Below are positions 1 through 6,468 of a DNA stretch of 10,759 nt, one piece after another. Both the position numbers and the translations under genes were made by a program. Position 1 is the stretch's first letter. Each line of letters starts with the position of its first letter. A model generated the notes under the pieces. The model searched no databases, was not told where the DNA came from, and was given only the letters and a program-made list of their open reading frames with translations. Origin of the DNA: Pseudomonadota bacterium (GTDB taxonomy: Bacteria; Pseudomonadota; Alphaproteobacteria; Acetobacterales; Acetobacteraceae); contig JAKBAQ010000079.1 in the NCBI GenBank assembly GCA_021808985.1, positions 1-10,759 on the forward strand. The letters run 5' to 3'.

Positions 1-963
1 ATGAGCAATACCCTCGAAATTTTCCGCGCCCTGGCTGACCCAACCCGTCTGCGCATCCTCGCGCTGCTGCGGGCCATGGAGCTTTCCATCGGCGAACTCG
101 CGCAGGTGCTGGGGCAAAGCCAGCCGCGCGTCTCACGCCATGTAAAAATCCTGGCCGATTCCGGCATCGCCCAACGCCGCAAGGAAGGCAGCTGGGTCTT
201 CCTCGGCCTGGGCGATAAAGCGCGGATGGCGCCATTGCTGGCCGCGATTGATAGCTGGAGCGGGCCGGAACAAAATGACGGCTGGGCGGTAGCGGACATG
301 GCCCGCCTCGCCGCCGTGCGTGGCGAGCGCGCCCGCGCCGCGGAAGAATATTTCAACGCCCATGCGGCGGAATGGGACGAAATGCGCTCCCTGCACGTGG
401 CGGAGAGCCAGGTCGAAGCCGCCATCCGCGCCAGCCTGGGCGCCGCGCCCATCCGCCGGCTGGTCGATATCGGCACCGGCACCGGGCGGATGATCGAGCT
501 CTTCGGCGAGACGGCGCAAAGCGTTATCGGGATAGACCGCAGCCCCGAAATGCTGCGCCTCGCCCGCGCCAAGCTGGCCCGCGCCGGGCTGGAGCATGTG
601 GACCTGCGCCAAGGAGATTTCCACGCCCTGCCGCTGCCCAGCGCCGGCGCCGATACCGTGATCATCCACCAGGTGCTGCACTACGCCCAACAGCCCGAAA
701 CGGCGCTCGCCGAGGCCGCGCGCCTGCTGGCCCCCGGCGGCCGGCTCCTGGTCGTGGATTTCGGGCCGCACGAAAAAGAAGAACTCCGCACCCGCCACGC
801 TCACGCCAGGCTCGGCTTCACCGATGCGCAAATCGCTGGCTGGTTCGCCAGCGCCGGCCTTGAGAGCAAGCCCCCCCAGCCGCTCGAGGGTGGCGAACTA
901 ACCGTGAAACTCTGGCTGGGGCAACGCCCCGCCACGGCTGACATGAAAGTTATCCCCGCATGA
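1..963 (+). CDS. ArsR-type winged-helix regulator fused to a class I SAM-dependent methyltransferase
   Basis: Two-domain protein of 320 residues. Residues ~1-90 form an ArsR/SmtB-type winged helix: it opens with IFRALADPTRLRILALL and has a recognition-helix region QSQPRVSRHVKIL at 41-52. Residues ~110-305 form a Rossmann-type methyltransferase with the SAM-binding motif I DIGTGTGR at 156-163, an acidic ribose-binding position in GIDRS (D179), and a later LAPGGRLLVVDF strand. The ELCVC metal-binding motif of ArsR is replaced by ELSIGEL, and I find no cysteine anywhere in the protein, so thiol-based metal sensing is excluded. Such fusions recur beside met genes in alphaproteobacteria. The inference is a repressor whose methyltransferase fold reads SAM or SAH, or still methylates something. 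The ATG is the first base of the window, so its ribosome site and any more upstream start cannot be seen. The stop overlaps metF by 4 bases (ATGA). Confidence 0.88.
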   Translation: MSNTLEIFRALADPTRLRILALLRAMELSIGELAQVLGQSQPRVSRHVKILADSGIAQRRKEGSWVFLGLGDKARMAPLLAAIDSWSGPEQNDGWAVADMARLAAVRGERARAAEEYFNAHAAEWDEMRSLHVAESQVEAAIRASLGAAPIRRLVDIGTGTGRMIELFGETAQSVIGIDRSPEMLRLARAKLARAGLEHVDLRQGDFHALPLPSAGADTVIIHQVLHYAQQPETALAEAARLLAPGGRLLVVDFGPHEKEELRTRHAHARLGFTDAQIAGWFASAGLESKPPQPLEGGELTVKLWLGQRPATADMKVIPA

Positions 964-1889
964 ACTCTCTCCCACCGTTCCGGCCAGGCGCCCCCATCTT
1001 CGCGGACACCGCGGGAGACATCGAAATCTCGTTCGAGTTTTTCCCGCCAAAAACCGAGAAAATGGATACCGTCTTGTGGGACACCGTGCAGACCCTGGCG
1101 CCGCTCGCGCCGCGCTTCGTCTCCGTGACCTACGGCGCCGACGGCTCCACGCGCGAGCGCACCCACGCCACGGTCACCCGCATCGCCCATGAGACCACGC
1201 TGCCAGCAGCGGCGCATCTCACCTGTGTCGGCGCCAGCAAAGGTGAAATACTGGACATCGCGCGAAGCTACTGGGCGGCGGGCGTCCGCCACATCGTCGC
1301 CCTGCGCGGCGACCCGCCACAGGCCGGCCAGCGCTTCATCCCGCACCCGGAGGGCTTTGCCAACGCCACGGCGCTAACCGCCGGGCTGAAAGCCCTCGCG
1401 CCGTTTGAAATCTCGGTCGCCGCCTACCCTGAATGCCACCCGGACTCCCCCAGCATCAAAGCCGACCTCGATAATCTCAAGGCCAAGATCGACTCCGGTG
1501 CTGACCGCGCCATCACCCAGCTTTTCTTTTCCCCCGAAACCTTCCTGCGCTTTCGCGACCGTGCCGCCGCCGCCGGCATCACTGTCGAGCTCGTCCCCGG
1601 CATTCTGCCGGTCTCGAATGTCGCGCAGACAAGAAAATTCGCCTCCCAGTGCGGCGCGGCGATTCCCCCCTGGATGGACCGGCTGTTCGAAGGGCTGGAC
1701 GACCATCCGGAGACCCGCCAGCTCGTGGCCGCCACCATCGCCGCCGAGATGTGCATGAAACTTTATAATAACGGCGTCCGGTCCTTCCATTTTTACACGC
1801 TCAACCGCGCCGCGCTGTGCTCCTCAATCTGCCACCTGCTGGGTAAAAGACCCGCCGCCACCCGGCTGGCGGAGGCCGCGCGCGCATAA
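960..1889 (+). CDS. metF: 5,10-methylenetetrahydrofolate reductase
   Basis: Flavoenzyme of 309 residues that reduces 5,10-methylene-THF to 5-methyl-THF, the methyl donor for methionine synthase. The family's catalytic landmarks are all present: the glutamate in SFEFFPPKTEK (E26), the aspartate in VALRGDPP (D118, FAD/folate contact), the AAYPECHP block at 154-161, the glutamine in TQLFF (Q187), and the C-terminal FHFYTLNR signature. Length matches the bacterial single-domain MetF (~290-310), with no eukaryotic regulatory extension. The ATG lies inside the last codons of the upstream regulator gene (ATGA overlap), which predicts translational coupling and co-regulation with methionine or SAM supply. 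No T-rich terminator hairpin is evident directly after the stop. Confidence 0.96.
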   Translation: MNSLPPFRPGAPIFADTAGDIEISFEFFPPKTEKMDTVLWDTVQTLAPLAPRFVSVTYGADGSTRERTHATVTRIAHETTLPAAAHLTCVGASKGEILDIARSYWAAGVRHIVALRGDPPQAGQRFIPHPEGFANATALTAGLKALAPFEISVAAYPECHPDSPSIKADLDNLKAKIDSGADRAITQLFFSPETFLRFRDRAAAAGITVELVPGILPVSNVAQTRKFASQCGAAIPPWMDRLFEGLDDHPETRQLVAATIAAEMCMKLYNNGVRSFHFYTLNRAALCSSICHLLGKRPAATRLAEAARA

Positions 1890-2062
1890 GGCTGCCAGCG
1901 CCGCGCGCCCTCATCTTTCCCAGTATCGCCGCCGCGCGATTCATGATTATATGGCAACCAACCACGCACCATGCGGATGCCACGGTTCCGCCGCCGCCGC
2001 GCTCCAGCGCGCCACGGCCGCACCCCTGCAACAACCGTCAAACCAGAGTGAGGTTTTGTGCC

Positions 2063-2266
2063 ATGGATCTGAACGAAGCCCTGGAAGCAGACTGGATCAA
2101 GATACGCGCGATCCTCAAGGAGCAGCTCAAGAGCCTCGCGCAAGGGCCGCAACTCTCGGTCCCCGGGCAAAGCGCCGAGGCCGCGCACGCCGACGCCCTG
2201 GCCCGCGCCCACAGGCTCATCGCCGAATGTGAATCCGTGATCGTGACCTATTCCCGCAAAGCCTGA
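2063..2266 (+). CDS. small hypothetical protein, 67 residues
   Basis: I do not recognise this family. The protein begins MDLNEALEADWIKIR and is charged and mostly helical-looking, with one tryptophan (W11) and a single cysteine in LIAECES. It has no signal peptide and no membrane segment. The frame stays open upstream to 1943, but that extension encodes a proline- and histidine-rich stretch unlike a protein N-terminus. The ATG at 2063 has a purine-rich ribosome site (GTGAGG, 2048-2053) nine bases upstream, which decides the start. It stands alone, 173 bases after metF and tail-to-tail with the secreted-protein gene. Function unknown. Coding status rests on the ribosome site and sensible composition. 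Confidence 0.6.
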   Translation: MDLNEALEADWIKIRAILKEQLKSLAQGPQLSVPGQSAEAAHADALARAHRLIAECESVIVTYSRKA

Positions 2267-2312
2267 CCCCCCAGGCGCCCGCCCGGCCACAACCAGGCCA
2301 CAGCCCAGATCG

Positions 2313-2585
2313 CTAATTATTCATATAAAGAGCCTCAATCCGCTCCCCCTTGCGGTCCAGGTTGGTAATCTCATACGCGGTCCCGCTCTTGTGGCAGACG
2401 AGCACCCCCTCCCGCGGCAGCCACGCCCGCGCGATCCTGTTGCTGGTCGGAAAAACCTTGAATTCCTGCCCCGAGGCCAAAAACAGCAGCAAGCCGGGTG
2501 AGGTGCTCACAGAATCACGATGGCAAGCCTGAGCCCCCGCCACGCTGGCAACCAAGAATAAGCAAGCCATGAATAATGACCGCAT
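2313..2585 (-). CDS. small exported hypothetical protein with N-terminal signal peptide
   Basis: Protein of 90 residues. The N-terminus MRSLFMACLFLVASVAGAQA is a good Sec signal: a basic residue, a hydrophobic core, and an AQA signal-peptidase I site with cleavage predicted after residue 20. The mature ~70 residues have two cysteines (C21 and C64) that could form a disulfide in the periplasm. The middle and end (LASGQEFKVFPTSN; GTAYEITNLDRKGERIEALY) look like a small beta-rich domain. There is no lipobox. The frame is open up to 2702, but the internal ATG is preferred because the signal peptide starts there and GGAGA (complement of 2591-2595) lies about six bases upstream. Family not recognised; export to the periplasm is the only supported statement. 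Confidence 0.68.
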   Translation of the reverse strand: MRSLFMACLFLVASVAGAQACHRDSVSTSPGLLLFLASGQEFKVFPTSNRIARAWLPREGVLVCHKSGTAYEITNLDRKGERIEALYMNN

Positions 2586-2711
2586 CTCAATCTCCAAGGA
2601 TATTATCGCGGCGGACCCCAGCCCAAGCCATTCCGCCGGCAAGCCCCGTTTATACAACAACGCGCCCGCCATGTAACCGCCTATCTCATCCCCCGGCCGC
2701 ACGGCACCGCA

Positions 2712-3092
2712 TCAGCTCAGCGCATTCGTGAGATAAGCCACCAGCGCGATGCCGAGGATCACCAGCATCCCGCTCAGTGTCAGGTCCATCTTTCTGCCCG
2801 GGCTCGGCTGCATCTGCGGGCTTTCTATGGCCTGCGCTATTTGCTTGAACCGCAGCCCGGCCAGGAAAATCAGCGTGGCGCCGGCAACAATCAAGCAAAG
2901 GCCGGCAACATTGCCAAACGCCTGGCCCGCGCCCAGATGCACCCGCTGCCCCAGGGTGGATGCCGCGATTTTCAGGAAAATATCAAACCGCTCCACCAAA
3001 AAGCCAAACGCCATGATGGCGATGCCCGTCCGCACCCAGGCCAGAAACGTGCGCTCATTGGCCGCATGGTCCGTAAAGCTTTTAATCGTCAT
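2712..3092 (-). CDS. DUF202 (YidH-type) inner-membrane protein
   Basis: Protein of 126 residues with the DUF202 signature near its N-terminus, NERTFLAWVRTGIAIMAFG (12-30), followed by FLVERF. Three hydrophobic segments are visible: ~17-36, ~60-81 (NVAGLCLIVAGATLIFLAGL) and ~104-122 (LSGMLVILGIALVAYL). This matches small three-helix proteins such as E. coli YidH, whose function is not established. The ATG at 3092 has a modest GGA ribosome site about nine bases upstream. An in-frame ATG 33 bases earlier has GGAGG abutting it, too close to be used, so the shorter form is preferred. The next gene on the same strand (the secreted protein) begins 127 bases downstream, so co-transcription is possible. 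Confidence 0.88.
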   Translation of the reverse strand: MTIKSFTDHAANERTFLAWVRTGIAIMAFGFLVERFDIFLKIAASTLGQRVHLGAGQAFGNVAGLCLIVAGATLIFLAGLRFKQIAQAIESPQMQPSPGRKMDLTLSGMLVILGIALVAYLTNALS

Positions 3093-3173
3093 GGCGCGTT
3101 TCCAACATTCATCCTGTTGCAACATCCTCCGGCGGCGATACCCCGCCCCGAACCTGACTTTCGCGCCGCGGCC

Positions 3174-3200
3174 TAAAACCGTCAAACCCCGGCGGTTTTA
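3174..3200. repeat. 8-bp inverted repeat abutting element copy A
   Basis: TAAAACCG (3174-3181) and CGGTTTTA (3193-3200) are perfect inverted copies separated by 11 bases, in the 5' region of the DUF202 gene. The second arm ends exactly where the MITE-like element begins, and its last two bases are the TA proposed as the insertion target. It could be an operator or leader hairpin that received the insertion. Confidence 0.5.
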
Positions 3201-3389
3201 AGAGCTTGTTTTAACAGTCTCTTCAAAAACATTAAGAATAATTCTCAAAAGTTTTTCGGGGTCTGGCCCTTTTTTGCAAAAAAAAGGGCCAGACCCTTGG
3301 GGAGCTTTTTATAAAAAGCTCCCCAAACCCCGCAAAAATTTTTAATAATTTCAATTTTTTGTAATAGAAAGCTGTTTAAAAAAGTCTCT
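3201..3389 (+). mobile_element. MITE-like palindromic element, copy A
   Basis: Non-coding element of about 189 bp, repeated in inverted orientation at 5772-5954. It contains two long hairpins. The first (3259-3296) pairs GGGTCTGGCCC with GGGCCAGACCC around a T-run/GC/A-run. The second (3297-3326) is a perfect 30-bp palindrome with half-site TTGGGGAGCTTTTTA. The ends are imperfect inverted repeats of about 18 bp (AGAGCTTGTTTTAACAG at left; AGAGACTTTTTTAAACAG read inward from the right). TA dinucleotides flank both ends (3199-3200 and 3390-3391), as expected for a TA target duplication. There is no transposase, so it must be mobilised in trans. GAG...CTC termini and T-A targets recall IS427/IS1031-type IS5-family elements; that link is an inference. 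It sits between the divergent DUF202 and alcohol dehydrogenase genes, where its hairpins could insulate their promoters. Confidence 0.8.
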
Positions 3390-3391
3390 TA

Positions 3392-3622
3392 AGTATCCGC
3401 CCCACCGCCGCGTCCACACCTGTCACGTTTTGCCGCAGGCGTGAAATCAGCTGCGCTGAATCGGAACAGCGCCTCCCCCTCACAATCCCCCACCGGCGCC
3501 GCGATTTACCCAAAAAACGCCGTCCCGCCTCACCGCGCCAGCCATGGCATGGGGCTTGCTTAGCTATGTTGCCGCCACTCAAGGCAGCCCCACACCCAAC
3601 CAATAATATCTTAGGAAACAAC
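3392..3622. other. upstream region of the alcohol dehydrogenase gene; no gene seen
   Basis: These 231 bases, with element copy A before them, separate the DUF202 gene from the dehydrogenase. No convincing coding frame is present on either strand. The only clear signal is the dehydrogenase ribosome site (AGGA, 3613-3616). I could not pick a confident promoter hexamer pair; TTGCTT near 3556 is a weak -35 candidate only. Confidence 0.45.
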
Positions 3623-4795
3623 ATGGCTTATCAGCAGCTTGCCGACCAAACGAACAGCTTCTTCATCCCCTGCGTCACCCTCATCGGCCCTGGCTGCGCC
3701 AGGGAGGCCGGAACCCGCGCCAAATCCCTCGGCGGCCGCAAGGCCCTCATCGTCACCGATGCCGGCCTGCACAAAATGGGCCTGGCCGACACCATCGCCG
3801 GCTACATCCGCGCAGCCGGGATCGAAGCCATCATCTTCCCCGGCGCCGAGCCCAACCCCACCGACATCAACGTGCATGACGGCGTGAAGATCTACCAGGA
3901 CAACCAGTGCGACCTCATCGTCTCCCTCGGCGGCGGCTCCTCGCATGACTGCGCCAAAGGCATCGGCCTGGTCACCGCCGGCGGCGGCCACATCCGCGAC
4001 TATGAAGGCGTCGACCAGAGCAAAGTGCCGATGACCCCGCTGATCTCCATCAACACCACCGCCGGCACCGCCGCGGAAATGACCCGCTTCTGCATCATCA
4101 CCAACTCCGCCACCCATGTGAAGATGGCCATCGTCGACTGGCGCTGCACGCCCCTCATCGCCATTGACGACCCCCGGCTGATGGTCGCCAAACCCGGACC
4201 GCTGACCGCCGCCACCGGCATGGACGCCCTGACCCACGCCGTGGAAGCCTATGTCTCCACCGCCGCAACCCCCATCACCGACGCCTGCGCCGAAAAAGCC
4301 ATCCGCCTGATCGGCGAGTGGCTGCCCCAGGTCGTGGCGAACGGCGAGAACATCGAAGGCCGCACCGCCATGTGCTACGCGCAATATCTGGCGGGCATGG
4401 CCTTCAACAACGCCTCGCTCGGCTATGTCCACGCCATGGCCCATCAGCTCGGCGGCTTCTATAATCTGCCGCACGGCGTCTGCAACGCGATATTGCTGCC
4501 CCATATCTGCGAATTCAACATGATCGCGGCCACCGACCGCTTCGCCACGATCGCCCGCCTGCTCGGCGTGAACACCGACGGCATGACAACCATCGAAGCC
4601 GCGAAATCCGCCATCGCGGCAATCCGCGAGCTGTCCAGCTCCATCGGCATACCGGCCGGCCTGGCCGAGCTGGGCGTGAAAGCCGAGGACCACGCGGTGA
4701 TGACGGATAACGCCCAGAAGGACGCCTGCATGCTCACCAACCCGCGCAAGGCGAGCCGGGATCAGGTCATCGCCCTTTTCCAGGCGGCGATGTAA
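3623..4795 (+). CDS. iron-containing (group III) alcohol dehydrogenase, Zymomonas ADH II-like
   Basis: Cytosolic NAD(P)-dependent dehydrogenase of 390 residues that interconverts primary alcohols and aldehydes. The N-terminal nucleotide-binding half carries GGGSSHDCAKG at 103-113. The C-terminal helical half supplies the four metal ligands: D201 and H205 in GMDALTHAVEAY, H270 in YVHAMAHQLGG and H284 in NLPHG. Stretches such as SINTTAGTA, EMTRFCIIT and AGMAFNNASLGYVHAM match remembered Zymomonas mobilis ADH II almost residue for residue. Ethanol/acetaldehyde is therefore a likely substrate pair, though family members also take 1,2-propanediol, butanol or methanol. The start at 3623 has AGGA seven bases upstream. 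The frame opens earlier (3566), but that extension lacks a ribosome site and family similarity. A long GC-rich hairpin follows the stop. No symbol is given because adhB also names an unrelated PQQ-dehydrogenase subunit in acetic acid bacteria. Confidence 0.95.
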   Translation: MAYQQLADQTNSFFIPCVTLIGPGCAREAGTRAKSLGGRKALIVTDAGLHKMGLADTIAGYIRAAGIEAIIFPGAEPNPTDINVHDGVKIYQDNQCDLIVSLGGGSSHDCAKGIGLVTAGGGHIRDYEGVDQSKVPMTPLISINTTAGTAAEMTRFCIITNSATHVKMAIVDWRCTPLIAIDDPRLMVAKPGPLTAATGMDALTHAVEAYVSTAATPITDACAEKAIRLIGEWLPQVVANGENIEGRTAMCYAQYLAGMAFNNASLGYVHAMAHQLGGFYNLPHGVCNAILLPHICEFNMIAATDRFATIARLLGVNTDGMTTIEAAKSAIAAIRELSSSIGIPAGLAELGVKAEDHAVMTDNAQKDACMLTNPRKASRDQVIALFQAAM

Positions 4796-4806
4796 ACAAA
4801 CGATAA

Positions 4807-4839
4807 CATGGGTGGCCGCGCCAAATGCGGCCACCCATG
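4807..4839 (+). terminator. strong GC-rich hairpin after the alcohol dehydrogenase gene
   Basis: CATGGGTGGCCGC (4807-4819) pairs perfectly with GCGGCCACCCATG (4827-4839): a 13-bp stem with a 7-base loop, starting 11 bases after the stop codon. There is no T-run after it, so it is not a textbook intrinsic terminator. It may pause or protect the 3' end. Its position argues that the dehydrogenase and phaB are at least partly separate transcripts. Confidence 0.6.
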
Positions 4840-5049
4840 CCGCGCGCAACATCCCCGCCCCGGGCAACCCGCGCCAAGCCTGGCCTGGCCAAACCGGCGC
4901 TTCCCGGCACGGCTTTCCATTTCGTCAAGCGGGCAGATCAAATTCCATTACATATATTTATCGGTCCAACCCGCGCGGCAACCGCCTTTCACACCTTCAC
5001 GAGGAAATGGAAATCGTCTAGCCTTTCGTTGCAACCGGAGGGAACACAC

Positions 5050-5772
5050 ATGGCACGCATTTCGTTGGTTACGGGCGGCACTCGTGGAATCGGGGCTGCC
5101 ATCAGCGTCGCGCTCAAACAGGCTGGCAGAACGGTTATCGCCAACTATGCCGGCAACGCCGCCGCGGCTGAAGCCTTCTCCGCCGAAACCGGCATCGAGA
5201 CCATGCGCTTCGATGTCAGTGACTATGCTCAATGTGTCAACGCCGTGAACGAGATCGTCGCCAAACACGGCGCGCTGGACATTCTGGTCAACAATGCCGG
5301 CATCACGCGTGACACTGTCATCAGCAAAATGACCCGCGACATGTGGGACGCGGTGATCGACACCAATCTCGGCTCCTGCTTCAATCTTTGCAAAGCCGCG
5401 TTTGACGGCATGAAGGCCCGCAAGTTCGGCCGCATCGTCAACATCGGCTCCATCAACGGCCAGGCCGGGCAATACGGCCAGGTCAACTACGCCGCCGCCA
5501 AGTCCGGCATCCACGGCTTCACCAAGGCCCTGGCGCTGGAAGGCGCGCGCTATTCCATCACCGCCAACGCCATCGCCCCCGGCTATGTCGATACTGACAT
5601 GGTGCGCGCCGTCCCGCCTGACGTGCTGGAAAAAATCGTCGCCAAAATCCCCCGCGGCCGGCTCGGCACGGCGGAAGACATCGCCCGCGGCGTGGTTTTC
5701 GTCACCGCTGACGAAGCGGATTTCATCACCGGCTCCACGCTCTCCATCAATGGCGGCCAGCATATGTATTAG
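5050..5772 (+). CDS. phaB: acetoacetyl-CoA reductase (short-chain dehydrogenase, PhaB type)
   Basis: Short-chain dehydrogenase of 240 residues that reduces acetoacetyl-CoA to (R)-3-hydroxybutyryl-CoA with NADPH, the second step of polyhydroxybutyrate synthesis. It has the cofactor glycine motif TGGTRGIG at 8-15, NNAG at 81-84, and the catalytic serine (S134), tyrosine (Y147) and lysine (K151) in NIGSINGQ and NYAAAKSG. SINGQAGQYGQVNYAAAKSG and the C-terminal LSINGGQHM are typical of PhaB rather than FabG, although a FabG-like 3-oxoacyl reductase role cannot be excluded. No phaA or phaC is in the window. The start follows a strong GGAGGG ribosome site (5037-5042). An open frame extends upstream to 4825 but lacks family similarity. 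The TAG stop is formed by TA plus the first G of element copy B, so the 3' end has been rebuilt by an insertion. Confidence 0.92.
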   Translation: MARISLVTGGTRGIGAAISVALKQAGRTVIANYAGNAAAAEAFSAETGIETMRFDVSDYAQCVNAVNEIVAKHGALDILVNNAGITRDTVISKMTRDMWDAVIDTNLGSCFNLCKAAFDGMKARKFGRIVNIGSINGQAGQYGQVNYAAAKSGIHGFTKALALEGARYSITANAIAPGYVDTDMVRAVPPDVLEKIVAKIPRGRLGTAEDIARGVVFVTADEADFITGSTLSINGGQHMY

Positions 5773-5954
5773 AGTCCGTTTTAACCGTTTTCTCTTATAA
5801 AAAACTGAAATTATTAAAATTTTTGCGGGGTTTGGGGAGCTTTTTATAAAAAGCTCCCCAGGATTCTGGCCCTTTTTTGCAAAAAAGGGCCAGACCCCAA
5901 AAAACTTTTGAGAATTGTCCTTAAGGTTTTTGAAGAGGCTGTTCAAACAATCTC
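5772..5954 (-). mobile_element. MITE-like palindromic element, copy B (inverted relative to copy A)
   Basis: Reverse-complement relative of copy A, alignable over essentially the whole length with scattered differences. Hairpins: a perfect 28-bp palindrome at 5833-5860 (half-site TGGGGAGCTTTTTA) and a perfect 30-bp palindrome at 5865-5894 (half-site TCTGGCCCTTTTTTG). The outer ends begin GAG and finish CTC and are flanked by TA at 5770-5771 and 5955-5956. It lies between the convergent phaB and NTF2-like genes, where the hairpins, several with adjacent T or A runs, could terminate transcription from both sides. It has no open reading frame of its own. Confidence 0.8.
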
Positions 5955-6020
5955 TAAATCAACCTATTAGAGGACGATGACTTTAGGCGCGCTCCTGTTA
6001 TATCTGATCAAGCCATTTCA

Positions 6021-6071
6021 TTCACTTTATCTGAATCGCCCAGGTCAGATTACCAGGTCAGATCAAGTGAA
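6021..6071 (-). terminator. long stem-loop with internal direct repeats, 3' of the NTF2-like gene
   Basis: TTCACTTTATCTGA (6021-6034) pairs at 13 of 14 positions with TCAGATCAAGTGAA (6058-6071), leaving a 23-base loop. Inside and overlapping it, CCAGGTCAGAT occurs twice with a 14-base period (6040-6050 and 6054-6064). It starts a few bases beyond the stop of the minus-strand gene, so a terminator or 3'-stabilising role is likely. A binding site is an alternative because of the tandem repeat. Confidence 0.45.
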
Positions 6072-6078
6072 TATCGCT

Positions 6079-6468
6079 CTAGCCGGCAGCCAGGGATAAA
6101 TGCTCATGCACACCGAGCCATTTCCCCTCCATCTTGTGAAAGATGATCGTTTCCCTCTCATTGTAAACATGCTCACCATCATTGGTGGAAACGCGCGTTC
6201 TCGTCTCATGCGTAAAAACCGCGACATCTCCGTATATTTTAACTTTCTGGTTCATTGAAACGCATTCCTCCACATGGAACCCAGCGTTTTCAATCCACCC
6301 CGCCCATTCTTCCTCATAGGCCGCGCGGCTCTCCAAAAGCCGGCTGACCGAATAAAAAATAAAGCTGGCATCCGGGGTGAAATATGAAAAATATTTCTCC
6401 CGGTCATTCCTGGCAAACGCCGCGATCAACTCAAGTGCTGTCTGGATAACGTCATCCCTGGCCGGCAT
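6079..6468 (-). CDS. NTF2-like / SnoaL-fold family protein
   Basis: Protein of 129 residues with the layout of the cystatin-like alpha+beta cone family (SnoaL, DUF4440, ketosteroid-isomerase-like). It has an N-terminal helix (VIQTALELIAAFARND), an aromatic-rich YFSYFTPDASFIFYSV segment, a second helix around SRAAYEEEWAGWI, and closing strands GDVAVFTHETRTRV, ERETIIFHKMEGKWLGVHEHLS. Proteins of this fold are small-molecule enzymes or binding modules; the substrate cannot be assigned here. It has no signal peptide. The start was chosen at 6468 because GGAGG lies about seven bases upstream and the family fold begins there; the frame remains open to 6657 with unrelated sequence. It is divergent from recQ across a ~194-base shared promoter region. 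Confidence 0.82.
   Translation of the reverse strand: MPARDDVIQTALELIAAFARNDREKYFSYFTPDASFIFYSVSRLLESRAAYEEEWAGWIENAGFHVEECVSMNQKVKIYGDVAVFTHETRTRVSTNDGEHVYNERETIIFHKMEGKWLGVHEHLSLAAG

Noticed and set aside
3376..3624. 82-codon minus-strand frame upstream of the dehydrogenase
   Set aside because: It ends inside element copy A, has an arginine-rich random-looking composition, and would cover the dehydrogenase promoter and ribosome site.
3611..4867. 418-codon open frame on the minus strand opposite the alcohol dehydrogenase
   Set aside because: Glycine/valine/aspartate-rich low-complexity product typical of the antisense of a GC-rich gene. The plus-strand product has full catalytic residues and family length.
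4825..5049. 75-codon N-terminal extension of phaB
   Set aside because: Family length and the GGAGGG ribosome site place the start at 5050. The extension includes the arm of the 4807-4839 hairpin and low-quality sequence.
4948..5946. 332-codon minus-strand frame across phaB and element copy B
   Set aside because: It reads through a hairpin element and the antisense of phaB, with no domain and no ribosome site.
3201..5954. Composite transposon with full insertion sequences at both ends
   Set aside because: The flanking elements are under 200 bp and lack any transposase frame. Target duplications are seen per element, not around the whole segment.
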